A stretch of 18,965 nt of DNA from an uncultured Terrimonas sp. (lineage in GTDB: Bacteria; Bacteroidota; Bacteroidia; Chitinophagales; Chitinophagaceae), in assembly GCA_946886925.1 (NCBI GenBank), contig CAMPJQ010000006.1:1-18965 (forward strand). The letters run 5' to 3'. Every line of letters begins with the position of its first letter. Position 1 is the first letter of the stretch. Both the position numbers and the translations under genes were made by a program. Under the pieces are notes generated by a model. That model saw nothing but the letters and a program-made list of their open reading frames with translations. It was not told the DNA's origin and did not search any database. This document shows positions 1 to 7,169 of the stretch, piece after piece.

Positions 1-2352
1 GATCACAATAGCATCTTCAAAGTTGTAACCTTTCCATGGCATGAAAGCCACTTTAAGATTACGGCCTAAAGCCAGTTCGCCATCTTTTGTTGCATATCCT
101 TCGGTAAGAAAATCACCATTTTTAATGCGCTGACCTTTTTTAACAGCCGGGCGAAGATTGATACAGGTTTCCTGGTTCGTTTTCATGAACTTGGTAAGCC
201 TGTATATCCTGAGGTCATCTTCAAAGCTTACTAATTTCTGGGCCTCATCTCTTTCGTAACGAACATGTATTTCGTTGGCATCCACAAATTCCACTACACC
301 TTCACCATCTGCATGTATCTGGATGCGGGCATCTCTTGCCGCTTTTCCTTCCAGCCCGGTGCCCACAAAAGGAGCCTGCGGAACAATCAGCGGAACAGCC
401 TGGCGTTGCATGTTCGATCCCATCAGGGCGCGGTTGGCATCATCGTGCTCCAGGAAAGGAATAAGCGATGCGCTTAAACCCACAATCTGGTTGGGCGCCA
501 CGTCCATATATTCTACATCTGTTCTTTCCAATATGGGGAAATCGCCGGTTTGGCGCGATCTTACCATATCTTCTACAAATGTGCCTGTGCTATCCAAAGG
601 AGCATTTGCCTGTGCTATTTTCGCTTCGTCTTCCTCTTCAGCACTCAGGTAGTTCAGTTCTTTCATGTCTACCTTTCCTTCATGCACTTTACGATAGGGC
701 GTTTCAATAAAGCCCATTTCATTGATCTTGGCGTGCACACACAAAGTTGAGATCAACCCGATATTAGGGCCTTCCGGTGTTTCAATAGTACACAGGCGGC
801 CATAGTGCGAATAGTGTACGTCGCGTACTTCAAAGCCTGCGCGTTCACGGCTTAAACCACCGGGTCCGAGTGCAGAAATACGACGCTTATGGGTGATTTC
901 ACTCAGCGGATTCGTTTGGTCGAGAAATTGTGATAACTGCGATGTACCGAAGAATGAATTGATCACGGAGGATAACGTTCTCGCATTGATCAGATCAACA
1001 GGAGTAAATACTTCGTTATCCCTAACATTCATTCTTTCACGGATGGTTCTGGCCATACGTGCCAGCCCTACACCAAACTGCGCAAACAACTGCTCACCTA
1101 CCGTACGAACACGGCGGTTGCTCAGGTGATCTATATCGTCTATTTCCGCTTTGGCGTTTGTTAATCGAACAAGGTATTTGATGATCTCAATAATATCTTC
1201 CTTCGTTAATGTTTTTTGATCAAGCGGTTGGTGAAGGTTCAGCTTGCGGTTGATCTTATAACGTCCTACTTCTCCAAGATCATATCGTTTATCGGAAAAG
1301 AAGAGCTTATCAATAATACCGCGGGCGGTTTCATTATCAGGAGCATCGGCGCCGCGCAACTGCCGGTAAATATGCTGAACTGCTTCCAGTTCGGAGTTGG
1401 CACTATCCTTATTTAAGGTATTGTATATGATGGCATAATCGCCGCTCACTTCTTCTTTCTGTATGAATACCCCTTTCACATCCATCTCCGATATCAGGTC
1501 TACGGCTTCAGCATCTAAAACCGTATCGCGTTCCAGCACCACTTCGTTTCTTTCAATAGAAACTACTTCACCGGTATCCTCATCCACAAAATCCTCTACC
1601 CAGGTTCTTAATACACGGGCGGCCAATCGTTTGCCTATATAAGGTGTTAATGCTTTTTTATCTGCCTTTACCTCATCGGCCATACCAAATAATTCCAGTA
1701 TATCCTTATCGGTCTCAAATCCTATAGAACGCAGCAAAGTAGTTACAGGAAATTTCTTTTTCCGGTCAATGTACGCATACATTACATTGTTAATGTCTGT
1801 AGCGAATTCCATCCAGGCCCCCTTAAAAGGAATTACCCTTGCGGAGTAAATTTTTGTGCCGTTCGGATGCAGCGATTGCCCGAAGAATACTCCCGGCGAA
1901 CGGTGCAACTGGGATACAACTACCCTTTCTGCGCCATTGATCACAAAAGTGCCGCGTGGCGTCATATAAGGAATGTTACCCAAAAATACATCCTGAACAA
2001 TGGTTTGGAAATCCACATGTTCTTCATCGTTACAGCTTAAGCGTAACTTGGCTTTTAACGGAACGGCATAGGTTAAACCACGTTCCATACATTCTTCAAT
2101 GCTGTAGCGCGGCGGATCAATAAAATAATCCAGGAACTCCAGCACGAAAATGTTCCGGGTATCCGTAATCGGAAAATTTTCCTTGAACACTTTAAACAGC
2201 CCTTCAACATTCCGTTTATCCGGCGTTGTTTCCAACTGGAAGAACTCTTTAAAAGACTGAATCTGGATTTCTAATAAGTCCGGCGTTTCCGCTAAGTGCT
2301 TGATTTTTCCGAAATCAATTCTATTTTGTGTAGCAACTTTTGTTGAAGACAT
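1..2352 (-). CDS. rpoB: DNA-directed RNA polymerase beta subunit, 5' part (784 codons, 3' end outside window)
   Basis: Beta subunit of RNA polymerase, forming much of the active-site cleft. The open frame begins with ATG at 2352 ([16 protein letters not shown]) and runs without a stop to base 1, ending in the conserved [14 protein letters not shown] stretch. About 784 residues are present; E. coli RpoB has 1342, so roughly 40% is missing at the C-terminus. The rifampicin-binding cluster is clear: [17 protein letters not shown] starts at G469, followed by [15 protein letters not shown]. The residues matching E. coli D516, H526 and S531 are D478, H488 and S493, all the sensitive type, so no rpoB-based rifampicin resistance is apparent. 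The sequence is intact, with no frameshift. It has its own promoter at 2495-2524. The gene directly upstream is an oxidoreductase and not rplL. rpoC would be expected downstream but lies outside the window. Confidence 0.99.
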   Translation of the reverse strand, partial: MSSTKVATQNRIDFGKIKHLAETPDLLEIQIQSFKEFFQLETTPDKRNVEGLFKVFKENFPITDTRNIFVLEFLDYFIDPPRYSIEECMERGLTYAVPLKAKLRLSCNDEEHVDFQTIVQDVFLGNIPYMTPRGTFVINGAERVVVSQLHRSPGVFFGQSLHPNGTKIYSARVIPFKGAWMEFATDINNVMYAYIDRKKKFPVTTLLRSIGFETDKDILELFGMADEVKADKKALTPYIGKRLAARVLRTWVEDFVDEDTGEVVSIERNEVVLERDTVLDAEAVDLISEMDVKGVFIQKEEVSGDYAIIYNTLNKDSANSELEAVQHIYRQLRGADAPDNETARGIIDKLFFSDKRYDLGEVGRYKINRKLNLHQPLDQKTLTKEDIIEIIKYLVRLTNAKAEIDDIDHLSNRRVRTVGEQLFAQFGVGLARMARTIRERMNVRDNEVFTPVDLINARTLSSVINSFFGTSQLSQFLDQTNPLSEITHKRRISALGPGGLSRERAGFEVRDVHYSHYGRLCTIETPEGPNIGLISTLCVHAKINEMGFIETPYRKVHEGKVDMKELNYLSAEEEDEAKIAQANAPLDSTGTFVEDMVRSRQTGDFPILERTDVEYMDVAPNQIVGLSASLIPFLEHDDANRALMGSNMQRQAVPLIVPQAPFVGTGLEGKAARDARIQIHADGEGVVEFVDANEIHVRYERDEAQKLVSFEDDLRIYRLTKFMKTNQETCINLRPAVKKGQRIKNGDFLTEGYATKDGELALGRNLKVAFMPWKGYNFEDAIVI

Positions 2353-2357
2353 AGTAT

Positions 2358-2371
2358 AAAAAGCGCTTTTT
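2358..2371. repeat. 14-bp perfect palindrome just upstream of the rpoB start codon
   Basis: AAAAAGCGCTTTTT is a perfect palindrome ending 5 nt before the rpoB ATG, in the zone the initiating ribosome would cover. As RNA it gives only a five-pair A-U stem with a GCGC loop, so structural effects would be weak. As DNA it could be a protein-binding site. No function can be assigned from sequence. Confidence 0.4.
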
Positions 2372-2494
2372 ATTTGGTTCAATGACAAAATACCCGCATC
2401 CCTCTGTTTTCGCTTGGAAACAAAAGAAATTAGAAATCAGTCACTTATAATTCAATTGAAAAGTCAAATTGTATCAGGCCCAATTTAAGGAGTG

Positions 2495-2524
2495 CAAAGG
2501 TACAGAATATAGGCATTATAACAA
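2495..2524 (-). promoter_or_regulatory. Bacteroidota-type sigma-A promoter for rpoB
   Basis: On the minus strand a TTG (2524-2522) is followed by exactly 19 bases and then TACCTTTG (2502-2495). This matches the Bacteroidota housekeeping consensus TTG-N19-20-TAnnTTTG in every specified base. Transcription would start near 2490, giving rpoB a leader of about 138 nt. No coding sequence was seen in that leader. It contains short A/T-rich inverted repeats, including the palindrome next to the start codon. Confidence 0.75.
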
Positions 2525-2602
2525 GCTTTTTTAAATTTTTAGCTCTTTTTTTATACGGGGTGATGAAAATGTGGAAAAATTAACCTGCCGGTAATTTATA
2601 TT

Positions 2603-2643
2603 AAAAATAGCGATCATACATTCGCCGTGCTTGCGAAATCGCT
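2603..2643 (-). terminator. Probable intrinsic terminator after the kinase-oxidoreductase unit
   Basis: Read on the minus strand, AGCGAT (2643-2638) pairs with ATCGCT (2614-2609). Inside it TTCGC (2637-2633) pairs with GCGAA (2625-2621), leaving a 6-nt bulge on one side. ATTTTTAA follows immediately. It lies about 40 bp past the oxidoreductase stop and upstream of the rpoB promoter, where a terminator would be expected. The bulge and short U tract make it less than certain. Confidence 0.5.
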
Positions 2644-2681
2644 GTTTCCAGCCACACTGAACCAGTTTTTATCGCATTATC

Positions 2682-3914
2682 TTACCCACTGCGTTTGATG
2701 GATCTGGCCATCGCACACTTCTCCAGCCATGTTGTGTTGAATGGATCAATATCGCCGAACCTTGCCGCGTTAAAATCAGAAAGATCAAAGGGGGAACTAT
2801 TTCCTGCGGCCAATTCCGCAAGTGCCCGTCCAACGCCTCCGCTTACAGCAATACCCGCTCCGCAGCAACCAGACGCCAGTAAAAAATTATCAATACCCGG
2901 CACTTTACCCATTACCAATTGACCATCGGGCGTATAGCCCGAAAAGCCGGCTACATAATATTTAATACCTGTTTCATAAAGTGCCGGGAAAAATCTTGCG
3001 AGCCGTTCTGCATTTTCTGCCAGGTCATTCATCCCCCTGTCTTCACTGAAAACAAAGTCACTGATATCGTCCGGTATTCTGTCTGGTGAGGCGTATAATG
3101 AATTTTGTTCACGTACCCCAAACAATAGCGCGCCTCCTTCGGGCCGCGCGTATGCACGGACATCTGGTAACAATACCATAGGCGCATGCTCCGGAAAAAT
3201 ATCGGCTTTATCCGTTATCCAGTACTGGCTTCTTACCGGCGCCATCGGAATTCCGGTTCCGGTTTGCATGGCCCAAACCGGCGCCCATGCTCCTGCGGCA
3301 TCTATTACCACATCCGCTTCAATTGTTCCAATGGATGTTTTCACACCCTGCACCGCGCCCGCTTTATATATAATTTCCGTTACGGCACAGCCCTGCATAA
3401 TATCAGCTCCCTGCTGCTTAGCACAACGGGCATAAAAAGTTCCCAGCAGGTAGGGATCACAGTATGCTTCGCCGGGCATGAAACCGATGCGTAAAGCTTC
3501 GTCTGCTTTAAGCCAGGGACACATCTGTTGTGCCTCATTATTACTGAGATAACCGTATGGTTGATTGAACTTTTGTGCAATTCCCATTAACTGCTCCAAT
3601 TCCTTCACTGTGTCATCGCTTGCCGCAACATGCATCATCCCTGTCTTTTTTATGCCCAGCGATTCCCCCAGTTGTTTTTCCATATGCAGTACAGCCTGGT
3701 AAGTTTCCATAGCAAGCGGTATATAAGCCTGCTTCGTGCGCACGATCGTCATCAGCGCGGCGGCCCTGCTGGTAGCCGCGTTGCATATTTCATTGCGTTC
3801 AATTACAATGATTTTTTTCCCCGGATGATTGCGTGTATAATAATAGGCAATAGCACATCCGAATATGCCGCCTCCTATTATTACCACATTCGCTCTTTTT
3901 AAGATCGCCGGCAC
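2682..3914 (-). CDS. FAD-dependent oxidoreductase, DAO family (D-amino acid/sarcosine/glycine oxidase-like), 410 aa
   Basis: Flavoprotein of the DAO superfamily, whose members oxidise the C-N bond of small amino or imino acids such as sarcosine, glycine, dimethylglycine or D-amino acids. The N-terminus has a Rossmann dinucleotide fold: VVIIGGGIFG (G14-G19) and an acidic ribose-binding residue, E39, at the end of the second strand. The DAAGAW motif (205-210) is typical of the family. The C-terminal FAD-contact region is TPDGQLVMG (328-336) followed by LASGCCGAGIAVSGGVGRAL (346-365). There is no signal peptide, so it is cytoplasmic. Length is normal for the family. It lies 24 bp behind the PfkB kinase and is probably co-transcribed with it. 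The real substrate cannot be read from the sequence. The Cys-Cys pair at 350-351 is unusual where relatives often have His or Ser. Confidence 0.88.
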   Translation of the reverse strand: MPAILKRANVVIIGGGIFGCAIAYYYTRNHPGKKIIVIERNEICNAATSRAAALMTIVRTKQAYIPLAMETYQAVLHMEKQLGESLGIKKTGMMHVAASDDTVKELEQLMGIAQKFNQPYGYLSNNEAQQMCPWLKADEALRIGFMPGEAYCDPYLLGTFYARCAKQQGADIMQGCAVTEIIYKAGAVQGVKTSIGTIEADVVIDAAGAWAPVWAMQTGTGIPMAPVRSQYWITDKADIFPEHAPMVLLPDVRAYARPEGGALLFGVREQNSLYASPDRIPDDISDFVFSEDRGMNDLAENAERLARFFPALYETGIKYYVAGFSGYTPDGQLVMGKVPGIDNFLLASGCCGAGIAVSGGVGRALAELAAGNSSPFDLSDFNAARFGDIDPFNTTWLEKCAMARSIKRSG

Positions 3915-3938
3915 GGGCTTGTATTTAAAGTATGAACG

Positions 3939-4829
3939 TCATGTAAATTGGCCCAATAAGGTCACCTCTGCAGGATTATAATCAGGACAGGCTCCATGCC
4001 GGCCGGCTACGAAAGCACCCATTTTACAGGCAAAGTCTAACGCTTCCGGTATAACCGGCTGAAGCATGAACCGTGAAATAAATCCGGCCAAAAAAGCATC
4101 GCCGCTTCCAATGGTATCGGCAACCTTTACGGTAAAACCGGGGTGTTCGTAATAAACGCCATCGTGTAAAACCGCCGCGCCCTTATCCCCGCGGGTGGTG
4201 ATGATCGTATTCAAGTGAAATTTTTGCTGTAACGTCTGCATCTGCTCATTCTCGCTGCCCCCGAGACCGTACCATTCGCCGAGCAATTGCAGCTCATCGC
4301 TGTTCAGCTTCAGCATATCGGCATGTCGCATCAGGTATTCTAACGTCTTTCTTTCATAATGTGGTGTTCGCAGGTTGATATCTAAAACCTTGTACGGGGC
4401 GGTTTCCAATAACTCAAAAAGCGTTTGTGCCGATTTTTCATTCCTGGCCACAAGACTGCCAAAAATAAAATACTTTGCCAGCGACACCAGTTTTTGCACG
4501 TGCATGCTGTATTGGATGAAATCCCATGCTACCGGCTGCAGGATCTCGTAGCTTACATTGTTACCATCCAATGTTGCCAGCACGGTACCTGTATCATATA
4601 TATCATCCTTTTGAATAAACGATGTATCCAGCCCTCTCGACGAAATAAATTGCAGCAATTCTTCTGCCAGAGAATCATTTCCTGTTCTGCTGATCATTGC
4701 TGCAGGCACCTGCAACCTGTTAAGGTGATAGGCCACATTCATTGGAGCGCCTCCCGGAAGCTTCGCATGCGGAAGGATATCCCACAAAACTTCTCCAAAA
4801 CATACAGCGGTGTAAGGGTTGTTGTTCAT
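3939..4829 (-). CDS. PfkB-family carbohydrate kinase, fructokinase-like, 296 aa
   Basis: ATP-dependent sugar kinase of the ribokinase/PfkB family. The N-terminus (CFGEVLWDILPHAKLPGGAP) and the substrate-binding signature GGAPMNVAYHL (26-36) resemble bacterial fructokinases, so fructose to fructose-6-phosphate is the best guess. The ATP-binding/catalytic signature DTIGSGDAF is at 238-246, with D244 as catalytic base, and TTRGDKGA at 211-218 is the usual nucleotide-loop strand. No signal peptide is present, so it is cytosolic, and the length is normal. The ATG at 4829 is the only start giving a complete N-terminal beta strand. The gene lies 235 bp past the terminator of the large outer-membrane operon, so it probably has its own promoter. 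I could not find a clean TTG/TAnnTTTG pair for one. It is followed by the DAO-family gene. Other PfkB substrates such as ribose, adenosine or ketodeoxy acids cannot be excluded. Confidence 0.88.
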   Translation of the reverse strand: MNNNPYTAVCFGEVLWDILPHAKLPGGAPMNVAYHLNRLQVPAAMISRTGNDSLAEELLQFISSRGLDTSFIQKDDIYDTGTVLATLDGNNVSYEILQPVAWDFIQYSMHVQKLVSLAKYFIFGSLVARNEKSAQTLFELLETAPYKVLDINLRTPHYERKTLEYLMRHADMLKLNSDELQLLGEWYGLGGSENEQMQTLQQKFHLNTIITTRGDKGAAVLHDGVYYEHPGFTVKVADTIGSGDAFLAGFISRFMLQPVIPEALDFACKMGAFVAGRHGACPDYNPAEVTLLGQFT

Positions 4830-4980
4830 GAAGGTAAATTAGGGAAAATTCGGGATAAACATTCGCACATATGGAAATTACCGAAAATGCATCAGTGAAG
4901 TACCGGGCGCAACAAAATCGCAGCTTCCATTGTTGACGGATCCCGCACATCATTTCTTATCCGCCCGGCAAACCCTGATA

Positions 4981-5014
4981 AAAAAAAGTTTACCGAAACG
5001 CTCCGGTAAACTTT
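4981..5014 (-). terminator. Strong intrinsic terminator ending the SusCD operon
   Basis: An 11-bp perfect stem (AAAGTTTACCG, 5014-5004 and 4995-4985 on the minus strand) with an 8-nt loop is followed by a run of eight U (4987-4980, partly overlapping the stem). It lies about 50 bp past the last gene of the operon. The + strand also has an A-rich flank but no matching U tract after the stem, so it is directional for minus-strand transcripts. Confidence 0.88.
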
Positions 5015-5064
5015 CTGCATCATGTTGCCAATCCCAAATGGATTATCATGCCTGCTTTTCAATA

Positions 5065-6600
5065 TTATTTCTGATCGGCTATATAAATACCGTTTACTTC
5101 CTCAGCGCTCAATGCTTTGGTATAAATCCTCACATCATCCACAAATCCACTGAGTGTTTTCCTTGTATCACTTCCTGCGTTATAGATTCCTGTTCCATCT
5201 TCCCAGATGGTGAAAGGGTAATCATTTGGCCCGTCCCATATTGGTCCATTCAAAATGCTGAGATCAAAAGGAGTTGCTTTGGTATACTCTTTTCCGTCAA
5301 TATACACATGCAGCAGTTTGGCTTCCTCATCAAAAACAACGGTTGCCATATGCCACTGATTATCTGCTATTGCAGGCGCCTGAGGTATCATTTCATTTGC
5401 TCTCCAGTCCATACGGGCACCTGCGCCCGCTTCATCCTTGGTGGCAACCTTTACCAGCCAGCCCTTGCCGGGTGATCCTGGTCCGGTATAAGTATCGCCA
5501 TCATCAGTAGCAAATATAAAGCCGGGGTTACCGCCACTGTCCCAGTCGGAATTACCGAACAGCACAGGATCTGAACCGATGCCTACCAGTTTGGTCCAGA
5601 AGCTGAAACTGAAACTTTGTGTGAGAGAGGGCCTTAACAAATCGTGTTTCGGGAGTACTGCATAGGAACCTGCAACAAATGATGCCACCCTTCCCCGTAC
5701 CGGATCGGTTACAAAACCAACTTTAGCAGAGGCCTTTGATCCCTGCATGGCGTCAAAGCGGTTGCCGCTTACGTCAGCCAGGTCATTGTCCATTGGCAGA
5801 TATACCAGCAGGTTGTTACCGCTTCCCCCGGTGGTGGTAAAACTCCAGGAAGCAGGCGTTAAAAAGCCTTCGAAAGCTTTGCCACCGGCATCCACGATAC
5901 TGCCTGCATCGGCGAGCACATAATAAGCGGTGCCAAATTCAAGCGGCGTTCCCAGCATCACGGTTACCGTTTTACCATCAATGGATACGGATTGACCGCT
6001 AACGGGGATTTCAGCTACCTTCGCGTCTCCATCGCTTTTAAACACACTGATATTACCAGTTCCTTTTTGTACATCAACAGAAAAAGTCAGTTCCAGCGTA
6101 AACAGGGATGCGTCTGTGCTGCCGGGCAGTGGGTTGATGGCACTCAACGCCAGGCCACTGGTACCAACGGTTTTAAAGGTCCATGATGATCCGGACGATA
6201 CGCCCATATACTGATTATCCAACAGGTCGGTAAAGGTTCCTGCTTCCAGCGTAACGGTATACAACTCATCTGCTTCCAGATCAGCCGGCGGATCAATGGT
6301 AACCACGCGCATGTCTTTATCTATTGTTACGGCGTCCGACTCCACATGAATACGTATGGTATCGGAGGCGCCTATAATCAGTACTTCGCCACTTCCTTTT
6401 TTTACATTTTCACTGAAGGTCAGCATCAGGTTACTATTAACCGCAACGCCTTCAACTCCCGAAGCCGGGTTATAGCTAACCACAACCGGGTTAGCCGTAT
6501 CAATGGTATGGTCGAACTTTTCTTTACACGATACAACCAGCACAATACCCGCCACTGCCACTGATAACAGCGAAACAAATACCTTATTATTTTTTTTCAT
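5065..6600 (-). CDS. Lipoprotein with two Ig-like (Big_5-type) domains and a C-terminal LamG/jellyroll domain, 511 aa
   Basis: Predicted surface lipoprotein with binding-type domains only. Residues 1-25 form a lipoprotein signal with lipobox VVSC (Cys25). Two repeats follow, each starting with a NP.SG/NPLPGS strand and containing LTFSENVKKGSGEV or LTFSVDVQKGTGNI, then ending SSWTFKT or ASWSFTT (about 37-145 and 153-257). These fit bacterial Ig-like domains of the Big_5 type. Residues 262-511 form a concanavalin-A-like LamG domain: LLVYLPMDNDLADVSGN, SFSFWTKL, WDSGGNPGF (353-361), WHMATVVFD and FVDDVRIYTKALS. LamG domains bind carbohydrate or protein; no catalytic motif is visible. It is the last gene before the terminator at 4981-5014 and lies 81 bp after the small lipoprotein gene. 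Its LamG motif WDSGGNPGF also occurs in the product encoded at 7170-8810, hinting at a related ligand. Confidence 0.85.
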   Translation of the reverse strand: MKKNNKVFVSLLSVAVAGIVLVVSCKEKFDHTIDTANPVVVSYNPASGVEGVAVNSNLMLTFSENVKKGSGEVLIIGASDTIRIHVESDAVTIDKDMRVVTIDPPADLEADELYTVTLEAGTFTDLLDNQYMGVSSGSSWTFKTVGTSGLALSAINPLPGSTDASLFTLELTFSVDVQKGTGNISVFKSDGDAKVAEIPVSGQSVSIDGKTVTVMLGTPLEFGTAYYVLADAGSIVDAGGKAFEGFLTPASWSFTTTGGSGNNLLVYLPMDNDLADVSGNRFDAMQGSKASAKVGFVTDPVRGRVASFVAGSYAVLPKHDLLRPSLTQSFSFSFWTKLVGIGSDPVLFGNSDWDSGGNPGFIFATDDGDTYTGPGSPGKGWLVKVATKDEAGAGARMDWRANEMIPQAPAIADNQWHMATVVFDEEAKLLHVYIDGKEYTKATPFDLSILNGPIWDGPNDYPFTIWEDGTGIYNAGSDTRKTLSGFVDDVRIYTKALSAEEVNGIYIADQK

Positions 6601-6628
6601 CCGAACATTTTTTGATTTGTTTAAATTG

Positions 6629-6642
6629 GCCGCATGGGCGGC
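6629..6642. other. GC-rich hairpin in the 81-bp spacer before the last operon gene
   Basis: GCCGC-ATGG-GCGGC forms a five-pair all-GC stem with a 4-nt loop. No U tract follows on the minus strand, so it is not an obvious terminator. In an otherwise tightly packed operon it could be an mRNA-stability or processing element. It is short enough to be chance. Confidence 0.3.
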
Positions 6643-6681
6643 TGCTTATGATCTATGGGCTAAAAGAGCTCATCTCCCTTG

Positions 6682-7155
6682 TTACTGACGGGTGAGTGTT
6701 ACCTGGAAATCCCCTTTTCCTGTTGCCTGGGTATCGGTATTCTCCCAGCCCATGTAAAACGATAGCGTTAGCGTAGATCCCGTAACTTTTACGCTAAATT
6801 CATCCAACGGCTCAACGCCCGCTACATTTACCAGGGCGCTGTCCTGGGTACCCGTAATCGTCCAGGTGCCGGTGCCGGCATTGCCAAATATGATCGGGCA
6901 ATTTTGTGCCAGGAACTGCGATGGATTGCCGGAAGCATCCGTGGTGAACACCAGGCGCATCGTTCCAAACACTTCGGGCGGAACATTATCGGGCGTAACA
7001 ATATTACCGGGATTTGCCCAGGTACCGGCCAGCCGACCGGAGACCAGTTGTTCCGGATCCAACGCTTCATGCCGCAATTTGTCCTTTGTACAGGAAGCTG
7101 ATCCTGCAATACCTGCAACTAGCAGCACTAAAAACAATTTAAAATTCAGTCTCAT
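6682..7155 (-). CDS. Small predicted lipoprotein, lipocalin-like beta fold suspected, 157 aa
   Basis: Not recognised as a named family. Residues 1-22 are a clean lipoprotein signal (KLFLVLLVAGIAGSASC, Cys22 followed by TKDK). The mature part of about 135 residues is rich in alternating hydrophobic strands: LAGTWANPGNIV near 42-53, GTMRLVFTT, GTGTWTITG, DEFSVKVTGSTLTLSF and the final FQVTLTRQ. The opening G-x-W and strand pattern recall small lipocalin-like lipoproteins of Bacteroidota, but that is only a resemblance. No catalytic motif is seen. It starts 14 bp after the phosphatase-like LamG gene, so it is almost certainly in the same transcript, and is likely another outer-membrane accessory protein of the SusCD system. 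Confidence 0.75.
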   Translation of the reverse strand: MRLNFKLFLVLLVAGIAGSASCTKDKLRHEALDPEQLVSGRLAGTWANPGNIVTPDNVPPEVFGTMRLVFTTDASGNPSQFLAQNCPIIFGNAGTGTWTITGTQDSALVNVAGVEPLDEFSVKVTGSTLTLSFYMGWENTDTQATGKGDFQVTLTRQ

Positions 7156-7169
7156 GACACTATTATTTT

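Noticed and set aside
865..960. Possible rifampicin-resistance substitution in rpoB
   Set aside because: The residues corresponding to E. coli 516, 526 and 531 are D, H and S, the sensitive state, and the rest of the cluster looks normal. M515 to L and N518 to T are ordinary lineage differences.
265..1416. Several plus-strand ORFs of 60-125 codons across 265-1416
   Set aside because: They are antisense to rpoB, whose strongly conserved protein sequence occupies the minus strand here. None has a recognisable product.
4720..4953. 77-codon minus-strand ORF overlapping the kinase start
   Set aside because: It runs out of frame into the kinase N-terminus, has an unnatural Cys/Trp/Arg-rich composition and no family resemblance. 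The kinase frame is clearly real.
4830..4980. Promoter for the kinase-oxidoreductase unit
   Set aside because: A near-match (TAATTTCC) exists, but with no TTG at 19-20 bp upstream. I could not support a specific promoter although one is expected after the terminator.
4930..5475. 181-codon plus-strand ORF (and similar long plus-strand ORFs within the operon)
   Set aside because: It is antisense to the Ig-LamG lipoprotein and spans its terminator. The composition is typical of a reverse-strand shadow.
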